A stretch of DNA of 64,000 nucleotides. Origin: Polaribacter batillariae (GTDB lineage Bacteria > Bacteroidota > Bacteroidia > Flavobacteriales > Flavobacteriaceae). Numbering within the stretch: the first letter of the stretch is position 1; each line of letters begins with the position of its first letter. This document shows positions 24,891-34,680 of this stretch, in pieces. The stretch lies in contig NZ_CP071795.1 in NCBI RefSeq assembly GCF_017498485.1, positions 3,144,501-3,208,500 on the forward strand, written 5' to 3'. A program made the translations under genes and the position numbers. The notes below the pieces were generated by a model. It was not told the origin of the DNA, made no database searches, and worked only from the letters and a program-made list of their open reading frames with translations.

Positions 24891-27344
24891 CTAATACAAA
24901 CTTTTAAATTTATTCGGATTAAATTCGTGCATAATTGCATATACTTTTTCGAAAATATCTTCTGCAGAAGGTTTCGAGAAATAATCTCCATCTGTACCAT
25001 AAGCAGGTCTGTGTGCTTTTGCGGTTAAGGTAGCTGGTTTGCTATCTAAGAATTGGTAACCATTTTGTTTTTCTAAAACTTCTTGTAAAATATATGCTGA
25101 AGCTCCTCCAGGAACATCTTCATCTACAATTAATAATTTATTTGTTTTTGCCAAACTTTTTACAACATCGTGGTTCAAATCGAAAGGCAACAAACTTTGT
25201 GCATCAATTACTTCTACATCAATACCAACTTGCAGGAGTTCTTTAGCGGTTTCTTCGACAATTCTTAAAGTAGAACCGTAAGAAACAATCGTGATATCTT
25301 TTCCTTCTTTAATGGTTTCTACTAAGCCAATTGGCGTTTTAAATTCGCCTAAATTAGTAGGTAATTCTTCTTTTAAACGATAACCATTTAAGCACTCTAT
25401 GACCAATGCAGGTTCATCACCTTCTAATAAAGTATTGTAAAAACCAGCGGCTTTTGTCATGTTTCTTGGCACTAAAACATGCATTCCACGAACATTATTT
25501 ATAATTCCACCCATTGGAGAACCTGCGTGCCAAATTCCTTCTAATCGATGACCACGTGTTCTAATAATTAAAGGTGCTTTTTGTTTACCAAAACTTCTGT
25601 AATGAAGTGTTGCTAAATCGTCACTCATAATTTGAAGTGCGTATAACAAATAATCTAAATATTGCACTTCTGCAATGGGTCTTAAACCACGCATTGCCAA
25701 TCCAATTCCTTGTCCAACAATGGTAGCCTCTCTAATTCCGGTGTCAGAAATACGAATGTTTCCATATTTTTCTTGAAGCCCTTCTAGACCTTGATTTACA
25801 TCACCAATAAAACCAGCATCTTCTCCAAAAATAACCACCTCTGGATGTTTTTTTAAGATGGCATCGAAATTATCTCTCATTACAATTCGAGCATCTACAA
25901 TGTTTTTCTTTTCGGGAAACGTTGGTTTTTTCTCGTTAATATGTAGCGCGCTTAAACTTGTTTCACTCATTAAGTGTGAAGAATATTTATAAGAAGCGTT
26001 CTGTAAACTTGATTTTATAAATTCTTGAAGCTCTATTTTTTTGGCAAACTCTTCTTCTCTTATATAACGAAGTGTTTTTCTAGTGGCAATTAAAATGTCT
26101 TTACGAATAGGTTCTACGATTTTCTCTAAATCGCTTTTTAATTTTAAAATAAAGGCACCATTTTTACTTTTGGCAGCATTTTTTTCTAACAACCTAGCAG
26201 CAATTGCTACTTCTTCTTTAATTTCGTTGGTATAGGCTGTCCAAGCGTTTCTTTTGGCTGTGGTTACTATTTTTTTAGCCTCTTTTTCTAAGATAATTAT
26301 TTCTTCTTCCGAATCTACAAAGCGCAAAGTTTCTCCAGATTCAGTTTCTAATTCGAAATCTAAAATCCACTTTCGCATTTTTTCGATACAATCGTGCTCT
26401 TTTTCCCATTGCAATCTTTCTTTTCCTTTGTATCTTTCGTGAGAACCAGAAGTCGAATGTCCTTGAGGTTGTGTTAATTCTTTAACGTGAATTAAAACAG
26501 GTACGTGTTCTTCGCGAGCAATTTTTGCCGCTTTATTGTAAGTATCTACTAATTGTACATAATCCCAACCATTAATTACAAAAATTTCGTAGCCTTTATT
26601 TTTGAGATCTCGTTGAAAACCTTTTAATATTTCGGAGATACTTTCTTTAGTGGTTTGATGTTTTGCGTGCACAGAAATTCCGTATTCGTCGTCCCAAACA
26701 CTCATTACCATTGGTACTTGTAAAACCCCTGCTGCATTTATAGTTTCGAAAAACAAACCTTCACTCGTACTTGCGTTTCCAATGGTTCCCCAGGCAACTT
26801 CATTTCCTTGTTTCGAAAAGTTGGTTTTATGTTGTACGCTTTTTTCGTTTCTATATATTTTCGATGCTTGTGCCAAACCTAACAGACGTGGCATTTGACC
26901 TGCAGTTGGAGAAATGTCTGAACTAGAATTGTACTGTTCTGTTAAGTTTTTCCAGCTACCATCTTCATTTAAACTGTGTGTTGCAAAATGCCCTCCCATT
27001 TGTCTTCCTGCAGACATTGGTTCTAAATCGATATTTGTATGTGCATACAAACCGGCAAAAAACTCTTGTGCAGTTAACTCGCCAAGAGACATCATAAAGG
27101 TTTGATCTCTGTAATATCCAGATCTAAAATCTCCTTTTTTAAAGGCTTTAGCCATTGCTAATTGTGGTACTTCTTTGCCATCGCCAAAAATACCAAACTT
27201 TGCTTTTCCTGTTAAAACTTCTCTACGACCTAATAAACTACATTCTCTACTAATTTTCGCAATCTTATAATCGTTTAAAACTTCTGCTTTAAAATCTTCA
27301 AAAGAGAGTTCTGTTTTATTTTTAGATAATGTTTTCTGGAGCAT
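24891..27344 (-). CDS. 2-oxoacid dehydrogenase E1 component, alpha and beta fused
   Basis: An 817-residue fusion. Residues about 1-380 are an E1-alpha domain (GRREVLTGKAKFGIFGDGKE, HFATHS, and the TPP region GNASTSEGLFFETINAAG then DDEYGISVHAKHQ), and about 460-817 are an E1-beta domain (VIFGEDAGFIGDVNQGLEGL, EATIVGQGIGLAMRG, VPGGASAYILQEVL). The usual TPP motif GDGxxxEG reads GNASTSEG here. It is most like the branched-chain/general 2-oxoacid dehydrogenases of Bacteroidota, which decarboxylate 2-oxoacids with thiamine diphosphate and hand the acyl group to E2. No E2 or E3 gene is beside it. The exact substrate cannot be told. Confidence 0.87.
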   Translation of the reverse strand: MLQKTLSKNKTELSFEDFKAEVLNDYKIAKISRECSLLGRREVLTGKAKFGIFGDGKEVPQLAMAKAFKKGDFRSGYYRDQTFMMSLGELTAQEFFAGLYAHTNIDLEPMSAGRQMGGHFATHSLNEDGSWKNLTEQYNSSSDISPTAGQMPRLLGLAQASKIYRNEKSVQHKTNFSKQGNEVAWGTIGNASTSEGLFFETINAAGVLQVPMVMSVWDDEYGISVHAKHQTTKESISEILKGFQRDLKNKGYEIFVINGWDYVQLVDTYNKAAKIAREEHVPVLIHVKELTQPQGHSTSGSHERYKGKERLQWEKEHDCIEKMRKWILDFELETESGETLRFVDSEEEIIILEKEAKKIVTTAKRNAWTAYTNEIKEEVAIAARLLEKNAAKSKNGAFILKLKSDLEKIVEPIRKDILIATRKTLRYIREEEFAKKIELQEFIKSSLQNASYKYSSHLMSETSLSALHINEKKPTFPEKKNIVDARIVMRDNFDAILKKHPEVVIFGEDAGFIGDVNQGLEGLQEKYGNIRISDTGIREATIVGQGIGLAMRGLRPIAEVQYLDYLLYALQIMSDDLATLHYRSFGKQKAPLIIRTRGHRLEGIWHAGSPMGGIINNVRGMHVLVPRNMTKAAGFYNTLLEGDEPALVIECLNGYRLKEELPTNLGEFKTPIGLVETIKEGKDITIVSYGSTLRIVEETAKELLQVGIDVEVIDAQSLLPFDLNHDVVKSLAKTNKLLIVDEDVPGGASAYILQEVLEKQNGYQFLDSKPATLTAKAHRPAYGTDGDYFSKPSAEDIFEKVYAIMHEFNPNKFKSLY

Positions 27345-27498
27345 TTTTATCGAATTTAGTCTTTTGCAAAGGTAGTTTTTTTAGTTGATATTTAAAAATA
27401 TAAATTTATATTAAGAATATCGTAATTATATTCGCTTTAAACAAAATAATTTACGAATATGATAATAAAGAATATTTATTTTTGGTTTATCTAATTTT

Positions 27499-30309
27499 TT
27501 AGAAGAAACCACGTCTAAAAAAGTTGTAAATCCTTTTTAAATCTCCAGTAAAAGTAAAGCGTATTTTTTGAGGGTAAGCTGCTTGGGTAATTTCCCAACC
27601 GTTGTTAGAATAAAGAGGAAAATAAATTTCGAAAATATTATGAATAAAATTTAGGCGAATTCCGTTTTCGTAACCAAAAAACAAACGTTCGTTTCTGTTT
27701 TTTAAGAAAGCAACATCATTATAAAATTCTACCCATCTCCACAAGCCAATGCTAGAATTTAAAGAGAGCATGTATTGGTTGGCAAATCTGGTGGGTAAAA
27801 CCGATTTAAAACCACCTTCTGTAATTATAAATTGCTGACTAAAAATTCCTGATGCCTCAGAACGACCATAATAATTAAGTTGAAATAAATAATCGTTTGC
27901 TCTGTCTAAACCAAAACTAAAATAATCTCCTTTAGAATTGTTATGTAAAAAAGCACCTGCAAAAACTCTAAAGTCTAGTTGGGTATCTGTTGAGGTTAAT
28001 TTGCGGTATCTTAAGTCTATAGCTGCTTTCGAAAAGTTTTCTGAAAACTCTGTGCTAAAATTGTATCTTAATTCTTTAATAATATCTGGGTTAATGTAGT
28101 TGTAGCTCAGACTAAAAACACTGTAATTATCTTGTTCTGTTTTTACCTCTAATGGAGAAACTTCCTTGTCTATATGAACCACTTTCGCACGAATAAATTC
28201 GCTACTGGCATCTCTTAACGATTTTCTTTTAAATTGAATGTCTATAAACGGATTTAAAGAACTGTAAGATAAATCTGGAGCATATTGCAAAGTATTTCCT
28301 GCAATTCCGTAGGTTATTTTGTAAATGCTGGTTTCTTCGAAAAACTGATTGTATAAAATAGAAAAAGAGCCATTTATCATTTGACTTTTTAAGGCATAAG
28401 CAGGTGCTATTCTAAACTCTAAATTTCTTTTTATAAGTGGTTTGTTATGGAATTTCATCCCTAAAATTAGACCGTCGTAAAAGTTATAACCTACATTAGG
28501 TTGATAAAATAACTGATTGTAATTTGGTGCTTTAACGTCTTTTATTAAAGTGAATTTAAAAGGTTTGTTAAAGAGTTTTTTCTCTGTACTATACCAATTG
28601 TCTAAAGTATTGTATTCGGGGTAAATGTTTTCGTAGTTTAGCACTAATTGATCAAATTCGCCTTTTGGAACTGTGATTGTTTTTGTAGAATCGATGTTTG
28701 TAAACCACTTTTTAAGTTTTATTTTTTTATTTTTCAATCCATAAAAAGCAATAGGAGTTGTAATGTTTCGTTTATTTTTAATGACAACTTTTAAGCTGTC
28801 TTTTTCTTCTTTTACATCGTCAATCGTGTAATCAATTTTTTTATTGGTACGCAAATAGTCTTCAAAAAACCAATTGATATCTTTGTTGGTGTTTTTTGAT
28901 AGCATCTCTTTAAAATCTGCTGCGCAAGTTATTTTAAGTTTATTCTCTTGGTAAAAATTGTAAATACTTTTGTCTAAAACATTGCCTCCTAAATAGCCTT
29001 TTAAATAACTAAAACCTAAGCCAGCTTTATATTTACTAACTATTTTTCTGTTAAAGTTAGATAAAGAATCTGCAGAAGTTGTTAAAGATTGATCTAAAAA
29101 TTTTCTTGCTGTAAATTGGTAAATAAATGGGTATTTTTCGTTAAATTTTAATTTAGAAATATTATACCTCTTTAAAAACCAGGTGTCTGAAGCTTTTCCT
29201 AATAACTTAATGTCTGGATAAAATTTGTTTACATATTCTAACATTAAATAATTTTGCAAACCATCTAATAGCCAATATTCTTTTCTTTCGTTTATTAAGA
29301 GAGTTTGTTCTAAATATCTTTTAGAAATGGCTTTAAACATTTTTATGTCGTATCTAAAAATATCGGAATATGGGTTTATAAAATCGGGCAATTGTGTTAG
29401 TCCGTAAACAGGGTTTTTACTTTGGGTGGCTTTGTCTATAAAGATTTTTTCAATAGGAAATTTACCTAAGAAGCTCTTTAAAAATCGAATTTCTCTATTT
29501 AGAACGTCTTCTGTTAAATTTCTATTTAATTCATCTACTAAAACATCTGTATAAATGCTGTGAGCATTTGTAGAGAACTTTTTAAAAGTTGGTGTTTTCT
29601 GAAAACTTAAAATAACATCTTTTTTATTTTTACCATACAAGTTGTAAACAGTTGTATTAGACGTTTTACTTTTATGCTGTTGTAAACTACTTTCTAAAAT
29701 AAGATCGTTTGGTGTTTTTATAGATATATCGAAACTGGTACTGTTTTCAAATAAATCGTCTAGGTTAAGATTGCTCATTATTTGCCAACCCTCTTTGTAA
29801 ACTGCAGGTGTTATGTACCAGTATCTTAAATGATATCCATTGTCGTTTTTTCCATAACCTGTAAATTTTGCATTCGGAATTTTTACAATATAAGTAATGT
29901 TAATTCGAACACTTTTTTGAGGTTTTAAAGGTTGTGCTAAATATACTTCGAGAATATCTTGTTGTTTTTCTAGCTCTTTATAAATACTGTTATTAAAGTC
30001 GATAGAAATATTTTTGATTTTAGAATAGCCTAAATCTTCTTCTTTAGAAAAGTATAAATCTTTTCTAAAATCTTCTATAAAACGTTTAGAAAGTGGTGTT
30101 TCTCTACCTTTAAAACTATTTGCCCAGTTGTGCAAAAAAATACTGTTTAGTTCTGTATTAGAATCGTTAAAATACACAATTTCTTGTTGTATTTGTAGCA
30201 TGTCTTTAGCAGTATTTAAATTGGCTTTTATTTTTATTTCATTTTGTTGCGAAAACAAAAAAGAGGAAATAAAACAGCATAAAAATGATATGTAAAAGTG
30301 CTTTTTCAA
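27499..30309 (-). CDS. M1-aminopeptidase-like protein lacking the zinc site, with C-terminal outer-membrane barrel
   Basis: A 936-residue protein starting at a TTG (30309) that directly follows the stop of a small upstream reading frame. This start gives a good signal peptide, MKKHFYISFLCCFISSFLFS. Residues 25-240 look like the beta-sandwich domain of M1 peptidases, and 250-480 like the gluzincin domain, but where HExxH-x18-E is expected there is AISKRYLEQTLLINE followed by EYWLLDGLQNYL: neither the His pair nor the Glu ligand is present. Residues about 600-936 have regular aromatic amphipathic strands with YNQLFYQPNVGYNFYDG at the start, and end RRGFF, as expected of a beta-barrel. It is probably an outer-membrane protein with a non-catalytic peptidase-like domain facing the periplasm or outside. 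Confidence 0.65.
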   Translation of the reverse strand: MKKHFYISFLCCFISSFLFSQQNEIKIKANLNTAKDMLQIQQEIVYFNDSNTELNSIFLHNWANSFKGRETPLSKRFIEDFRKDLYFSKEEDLGYSKIKNISIDFNNSIYKELEKQQDILEVYLAQPLKPQKSVRINITYIVKIPNAKFTGYGKNDNGYHLRYWYITPAVYKEGWQIMSNLNLDDLFENSTSFDISIKTPNDLILESSLQQHKSKTSNTTVYNLYGKNKKDVILSFQKTPTFKKFSTNAHSIYTDVLVDELNRNLTEDVLNREIRFLKSFLGKFPIEKIFIDKATQSKNPVYGLTQLPDFINPYSDIFRYDIKMFKAISKRYLEQTLLINERKEYWLLDGLQNYLMLEYVNKFYPDIKLLGKASDTWFLKRYNISKLKFNEKYPFIYQFTARKFLDQSLTTSADSLSNFNRKIVSKYKAGLGFSYLKGYLGGNVLDKSIYNFYQENKLKITCAADFKEMLSKNTNKDINWFFEDYLRTNKKIDYTIDDVKEEKDSLKVVIKNKRNITTPIAFYGLKNKKIKLKKWFTNIDSTKTITVPKGEFDQLVLNYENIYPEYNTLDNWYSTEKKLFNKPFKFTLIKDVKAPNYNQLFYQPNVGYNFYDGLILGMKFHNKPLIKRNLEFRIAPAYALKSQMINGSFSILYNQFFEETSIYKITYGIAGNTLQYAPDLSYSSLNPFIDIQFKRKSLRDASSEFIRAKVVHIDKEVSPLEVKTEQDNYSVFSLSYNYINPDIIKELRYNFSTEFSENFSKAAIDLRYRKLTSTDTQLDFRVFAGAFLHNNSKGDYFSFGLDRANDYLFQLNYYGRSEASGIFSQQFIITEGGFKSVLPTRFANQYMLSLNSSIGLWRWVEFYNDVAFLKNRNERLFFGYENGIRLNFIHNIFEIYFPLYSNNGWEITQAAYPQKIRFTFTGDLKRIYNFFRRGFF

Positions 30310-30612
30310 TTAAATTTTTAACAATTTTAAAGGTTTGTAATTGTATGCTTTTAAAGAATAAGCTCCTTTAGAAAAGGAAAATATGTTTCTTGTAATTTTA
30401 AGATGATTCACTATATTTTTTCCAATAATAATTTGTTTTAATTGATTGTAAATTACAATTCTATTTAAAGATGCTATTTTTTTTATATTGAATGATAAAA
30501 AATTAGAAAGAATATTCGATGTTACAAAACTAATTGGAATTTCTGCTTCTACAATAGAAGGTATATTTTTACTTTTAATATTCGAATTGTAGTTGAATGT
30601 ATTGTAAAACAT
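30310..30612 (-). CDS. Small hypothetical protein, C-terminal half resembling a T9SS sorting domain
   Basis: A 100-residue frame starting MFYNTFNYNSNIKSKN. The second half (LNRIVIYNQLKQIIIGKN, then ISFSKG-like FSFSKGAYSLKAYN, ending in Lys-rich LKLLKI) has the strand pattern I-x2-I-x-IYN-x2-G and G-x-Y-x-L of type A C-terminal Por secretion domains, but there is no cargo domain and no signal peptide. It may be the remnant of a larger secreted protein. Its TAA is joined directly to the TTG start of the next gene, which argues that it is translated. I am not sure it is a real gene. Confidence 0.35.
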   Translation of the reverse strand: MFYNTFNYNSNIKSKNIPSIVEAEIPISFVTSNILSNFLSFNIKKIASLNRIVIYNQLKQIIIGKNIVNHLKITRNIFSFSKGAYSLKAYNYKPLKLLKI

Positions 30613-30694
30613 TGGTTATAAAATGTTTTGGCTAGTTATAAAACAGAGATAAAACCGTACAATAAAAAGAACTAAAATTCTCTTTAACATTATT

Positions 30695-31402
30695 TTAGAA
30701 GTTTGGTTTTAATTGATATTTTGCATAGAATTTATTTAGATGTTCAATTGCTTCGTCTGCAGTATCTACCACTCTAAATAATTTTAAATCTTCTAAACCA
30801 ATATTTTTCTCGGTTAATAAAGTGTCTTTTACCCAGTCTAATAAGCCACTCCAAAATTTTGTACCCACTAAAATAATAGGAAAGCGTCCAATTTTTTTGG
30901 TTTGAATTAAGGTAATTGCTTCAAAAAGCTCGTCCATGGTTCCAAAGCCCCCAGGCATACAAATAAAACCTTGAGAATATTTTACAAACATTACTTTACG
31001 AACGAAAAAGTAATCGAAATCTAAACTTTTACCTGGGTCTATCCACGGATTGTCGTGTTGTTCGAAAGGCAATTCTATATTTAAACCAACAGAAGTTCCT
31101 TTTCCTCTATTGGCACCTTTGTTACCAGCTTCCATAATTCCTGGTCCACCACCAGTAATAACTCCGTAACCATTTTGTGTTAATTTAAAGGCAATTTCTT
31201 CTGCCAATTTATAATAAGGATGATCTGGTTTTGTTCTAGCAGACCCAAAAATAGATACACAAGGGCCAATTTTACTCAGTTTTTCATAACCATCTACAAA
31301 TTCTGCCATAATTTTAAAAATGGCCCAAGAGTCGTTGGTTTTTATTTCATTCCAAGTTTTTTGCTCTAATTTCTCACGTATTTTTCTATCGTCGTTCGTC
31401 AT
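30695..31402 (-). CDS. LOG family protein (TIGR00730, lysine-decarboxylase-like fold)
   Basis: A 235-residue Rossmann-fold protein with GGGPGIMEAGNKGA near residue 100 and the phosphoribohydrolase motif MPGGFGTMDELFEA near residue 155. These are the signatures of the LOG/YgdH group, whose members cleave N6-modified AMP or other nucleoside monophosphates to free base and ribose 5-phosphate. The LOG-type residues R and E of the PGGxGT-x2-E motif are mostly kept. It lies 39 bases downstream of uvrA on the same strand and may be read from the uvrA promoter. The true substrate is unknown. Confidence 0.88.
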   Translation of the reverse strand: MTNDDRKIREKLEQKTWNEIKTNDSWAIFKIMAEFVDGYEKLSKIGPCVSIFGSARTKPDHPYYKLAEEIAFKLTQNGYGVITGGGPGIMEAGNKGANRGKGTSVGLNIELPFEQHDNPWIDPGKSLDFDYFFVRKVMFVKYSQGFICMPGGFGTMDELFEAITLIQTKKIGRFPIILVGTKFWSGLLDWVKDTLLTEKNIGLEDLKLFRVVDTADEAIEHLNKFYAKYQLKPNF

Positions 31403-31441
31403 TGTATATTGTTTTATTTTTTTTCTAAAAAGAAAAGCTTG

Positions 31442-34264
31442 CTAAATTAACTCTTTTTTCAAGAATTTGGCAGTATAACTAGTTTTATGTTTGGCAACTT
31501 CTTCTGGAGTTCCAGTGACTAAAATTTTTCCACCTTTTTTTCCACCTTCCATACCCACATCAATTATATAATCTGCTAACTTTACAACATCTAAATTATG
31601 TTCAATAATTAGTACAGTATTTCCTTTATTGGCTAATTTATTTAAAACTTCCATAAGCACTCGAATGTCTTCAAAATGTAAACCAGTTGTGGGTTCATCT
31701 AAAATATAAAATGTATTACCTGTGTCTCTTTTAGACAGTTCTGAAGCCAGTTTAATACGTTGTGCTTCACCACCAGAAAGTGTGGTAGATTGTTGCCCAA
31801 GAGTAATATAACCCAAACCAACATCTTTAATTGTTTTTAGTTTTCTATGAATTTTTGGAATGTTTTCGAAGAAATCTGTAGCATCTTCAATGGTCATGTT
31901 TAAAATATCGGAGATAGATTTCCCTTTATAACGAATTTCTAAAGTTTCTCTGTTGAAACGTTTTCCTTGGCAAGTTTCACATTCTACATGCACGTCTGGT
32001 AAAAAGTTCATTTCTATAACACGAACTCCACCACCTTGGCAAGTTTCACAGCGTCCGCCTTTTACGTTAAAAGAAAAACGACCTGGTTTGTAACCACGAA
32101 TGGCAGCTTCAGGCGTTTTGGCAAATAAACTTCTAATTTCGTCAAATGTTTTCGTGTAGGTTGCTGGGTTAGAACGTGGGGTTCTTCCAATTGGAGATTG
32201 GTCGATATCAATCACTTTATCTACATGTTCTAAGCCTTCAATTTTTTTATAAGGCATTGGAACTTTAACACCTCTATAAATATGAGCGTTTAAAATTGGA
32301 TATAAAGTTTCGTTAATTAAGGTCGATTTTCCGCTTCCAGAAACACCTGTAACACAAATCATTTTTCCTAAAGGAAACTCCACAGAAACATTTTTTAAAT
32401 TATTTCCGCTTGCGCCCTTTAATTTGATGGTTTTTCCATTTCCTTCTCTTCGTTTTTTAGGAACTGCAATTTCTCTTTTTCCTGTAATATAATCCGAAGT
32501 TAACGTTCTTTGTTTTTTTAATTCTTTAAAAGTTCCAGAAGAAACAATTTCGCCTCCATGTTTTCCTGCTCCAGGTCCAATATCGAACACAAAATCGGCA
32601 TGTTCCATCATGTCTTTGTCGTGTTCAACCACCAAAACAGAGTTGCCAATGTTGCGTAATTTAATTAAAGAGTCTATTAATTTTTGATTGTCGCGTTGAT
32701 GTAAACCAATACTAGGTTCGTCTAAAATATATAAAACCCCCACCAATTGCGAACCAATTTGAGTTGCCAAGCGAATTCTTTGTGCTTCGCCACCAGAAAG
32801 CGATTTTGAAGTTCTGTCTAAGGTTAAATAATCTAACCCAACATCTAACAAAAACTGAATGCGAGTGCGTATTTCTTTTAAAATTTCTGATGCAATTGTT
32901 AGTTGTTTGTTTGATAACTTCTTTTCGATATTTTTAAACCATCTTGCCAATTCAGCCACGTCCATTTGTGCCAAATCGCTAATGTTTTTATCGGTAATTT
33001 TAAAATGAAGCGCCTCTTTTTTTAGACGATTGCCATTGCATGTTGTGCAAGTAACATCGTCCATAAAGTTTTTTGCCCAACGTTTAATTGAGGTGCTTTC
33101 TGCACTGTTGTATTGGTTGGTAATAAAGGCAACAATTCCTTCGAAATCTATTTTATAATTTCTGGTAACTCCAACCGTTTTCGATTCAATTTTAAAAGTT
33201 TCATTTCCTCCGTGTAAAATAATTTCTAAAGCTTCTTTAGGAATGTTTTTTATAGGGTCTGTTAATTTAAATTGATAACGTTCTGCAATATTTTGAATTT
33301 GTTTAAAAATCCAACTATTTTTTTGTTCTCCTAAAGGAACAATTCCACCATTTTTTATCGAAATATTGTTGTCTGGTATTACTTTATCTAGGTTAATTTT
33401 ATTGGTAATTCCTAAGCCATTACAAGTGCTACAAGCGCCTTTTGGCGAGTTAAAAGAAAACGTATTTGGTTCTGGACTTGGGTATGCAATTCCTGTTGTA
33501 GGGCACATGAGTTCTCGACTAAAATAACGAGGATTGTTGTCGTTAATATCAATCACCATCATAATATTATTTCCAGAATACAAAGCTGTTTTTATGGTTT
33601 CGTCTAATCTTTTTTCCGATGATTTGTTTACAATCAACCTATCAATAACAACTTCAATATCATGTGTTTTGTAACGATCTAATTTCATACCTTTTTCGAT
33701 TTCTCGAATTTCTCCATCTACACGAACACGTAAAAAACCTTGTTTCGAAATTTGTTCGAAAAGCTCGCGATAATGCCCTTTTCTAGATTTAATTAATGGC
33801 GCTAAAACAGCTATTTTTTTATCAGCAAAATCAGTAAGAATAAGCTCTTTTATCTGCTCATCGGAATAACTTACCATTTTTTCGTTCGTGTTGTAAGAAT
33901 AAGCGTCACCTGCTCTAGCAAACAACAATCGTAAAAAATCGTAAATTTCTGTAATGGTTCCAACTGTAGAACGTGGACTTTTATTAGTGGTTTTTTGTTC
34001 GATGGAAATTACAGGCGAAAGCCCATCAATTTTATCTACATCAGGTCTTTCTAGGCCGCCCAAAAATTGTCTTGCGTATGCCGAAAAAGTTTCAATATAA
34101 CGTCTTTGTCCTTCTGCATAAATGGTATCAAAAGCTAAAGAAGATTTTCCGCTTCCGCTTAAACCAGTAATTACCACTAATTTTTCGCGTGGAATTTTTA
34201 CATCAATATTCTTTAAATTATGTACTCTGGCTCCGTAAACTTCTATGTATTCCTGGTCTTTCAA
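31442..34264 (-). CDS. uvrA: Excinuclease ABC subunit A (TTG start)
   Basis: A 940-residue UvrA. The start is a TTG at 34264, giving MKDQEYIEVYGARVHNLKNI, the normal N-terminus; there is no ATG close by. It has two ABC ATPase modules: Walker A GLSGSGKSSL near residue 34 with signature LSGGEAQRIRLA near 490, and Walker A GVSGSGKSTL near 640 with LSGGEAQRIKLA near 835. Zinc modules are visible: CPTTG...CSTCNG, CTTCNG and the paired CETCQG motifs near 740-765. It is the damage-recognition ATPase of nucleotide excision repair and works with UvrB/UvrC, which are not in this window. Length is standard. Confidence 0.96.
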   Translation of the reverse strand: MKDQEYIEVYGARVHNLKNIDVKIPREKLVVITGLSGSGKSSLAFDTIYAEGQRRYIETFSAYARQFLGGLERPDVDKIDGLSPVISIEQKTTNKSPRSTVGTITEIYDFLRLLFARAGDAYSYNTNEKMVSYSDEQIKELILTDFADKKIAVLAPLIKSRKGHYRELFEQISKQGFLRVRVDGEIREIEKGMKLDRYKTHDIEVVIDRLIVNKSSEKRLDETIKTALYSGNNIMMVIDINDNNPRYFSRELMCPTTGIAYPSPEPNTFSFNSPKGACSTCNGLGITNKINLDKVIPDNNISIKNGGIVPLGEQKNSWIFKQIQNIAERYQFKLTDPIKNIPKEALEIILHGGNETFKIESKTVGVTRNYKIDFEGIVAFITNQYNSAESTSIKRWAKNFMDDVTCTTCNGNRLKKEALHFKITDKNISDLAQMDVAELARWFKNIEKKLSNKQLTIASEILKEIRTRIQFLLDVGLDYLTLDRTSKSLSGGEAQRIRLATQIGSQLVGVLYILDEPSIGLHQRDNQKLIDSLIKLRNIGNSVLVVEHDKDMMEHADFVFDIGPGAGKHGGEIVSSGTFKELKKQRTLTSDYITGKREIAVPKKRREGNGKTIKLKGASGNNLKNVSVEFPLGKMICVTGVSGSGKSTLINETLYPILNAHIYRGVKVPMPYKKIEGLEHVDKVIDIDQSPIGRTPRSNPATYTKTFDEIRSLFAKTPEAAIRGYKPGRFSFNVKGGRCETCQGGGVRVIEMNFLPDVHVECETCQGKRFNRETLEIRYKGKSISDILNMTIEDATDFFENIPKIHRKLKTIKDVGLGYITLGQQSTTLSGGEAQRIKLASELSKRDTGNTFYILDEPTTGLHFEDIRVLMEVLNKLANKGNTVLIIEHNLDVVKLADYIIDVGMEGGKKGGKILVTGTPEEVAKHKTSYTAKFLKKELI

Positions 34265-34459
34265 ATGTGTGGTTTTTTTCAGAAAAAAAGCAAAGTTACA
34301 GAAACCAATTTTAATGCAGAAGAAAATGTAAAACGCTTTTATAAGTTTAACTTTTAATGTTATACTATTTTAAATGATAAATGTGTTATGCACAAAACAA
34401 ACAAAAGTCTTGCCATAAAATCATAAAATAGTATCTTGCAATAGATTTAAAAAGAAACA

Positions 34460-34678
34460 ATGGACAGTATTCGGCATTATTTTGAAAGAAATGGTTTTGG
34501 GGTTTTCTCTAGATTGGCAGATAGGCTAGGAATGAGAGCTGTAAACGTACGATTGTTTTTTATTTATGTTACGTTTTTTACAGTTGGGCTATCTTTTGGT
34601 TTGTATTTAACGATGGCTTTTTTGTTAAAGTTAAAAGATAAAATTTACACGAAAAGAAGCTCTGTATTCGATTTATAA
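34460..34678 (+). CDS. PspC domain protein
   Basis: A 72-residue protein starting MDSIRHYFERNGFGVFSRLA with ADRLGMRAVNVRLFFIYVTF, the PspC fold (amphipathic N-terminus, then a hydrophobic segment of FFTVGLSFGLYLTMAFLL). PspC proteins are inner-membrane parts of envelope stress responses in Proteobacteria; the stand-alone Bacteroidota version is less understood. Its stop is two bases from the start of the potassium-channel gene, so they are probably cotranslated. No pspA or pspB homologue is beside it. Confidence 0.8.
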   Translation: MDSIRHYFERNGFGVFSRLADRLGMRAVNVRLFFIYVTFFTVGLSFGLYLTMAFLLKLKDKIYTKRSSVFDL

Positions 34679-34680
34679 TT

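Noticed and set aside
25540..25560. CACGTG core resembling a parS site
   Set aside because: It lies in the E1 gene in a conserved coding segment (R-T-R-G-H-R) and the flanks do not match the palindromic parS consensus.
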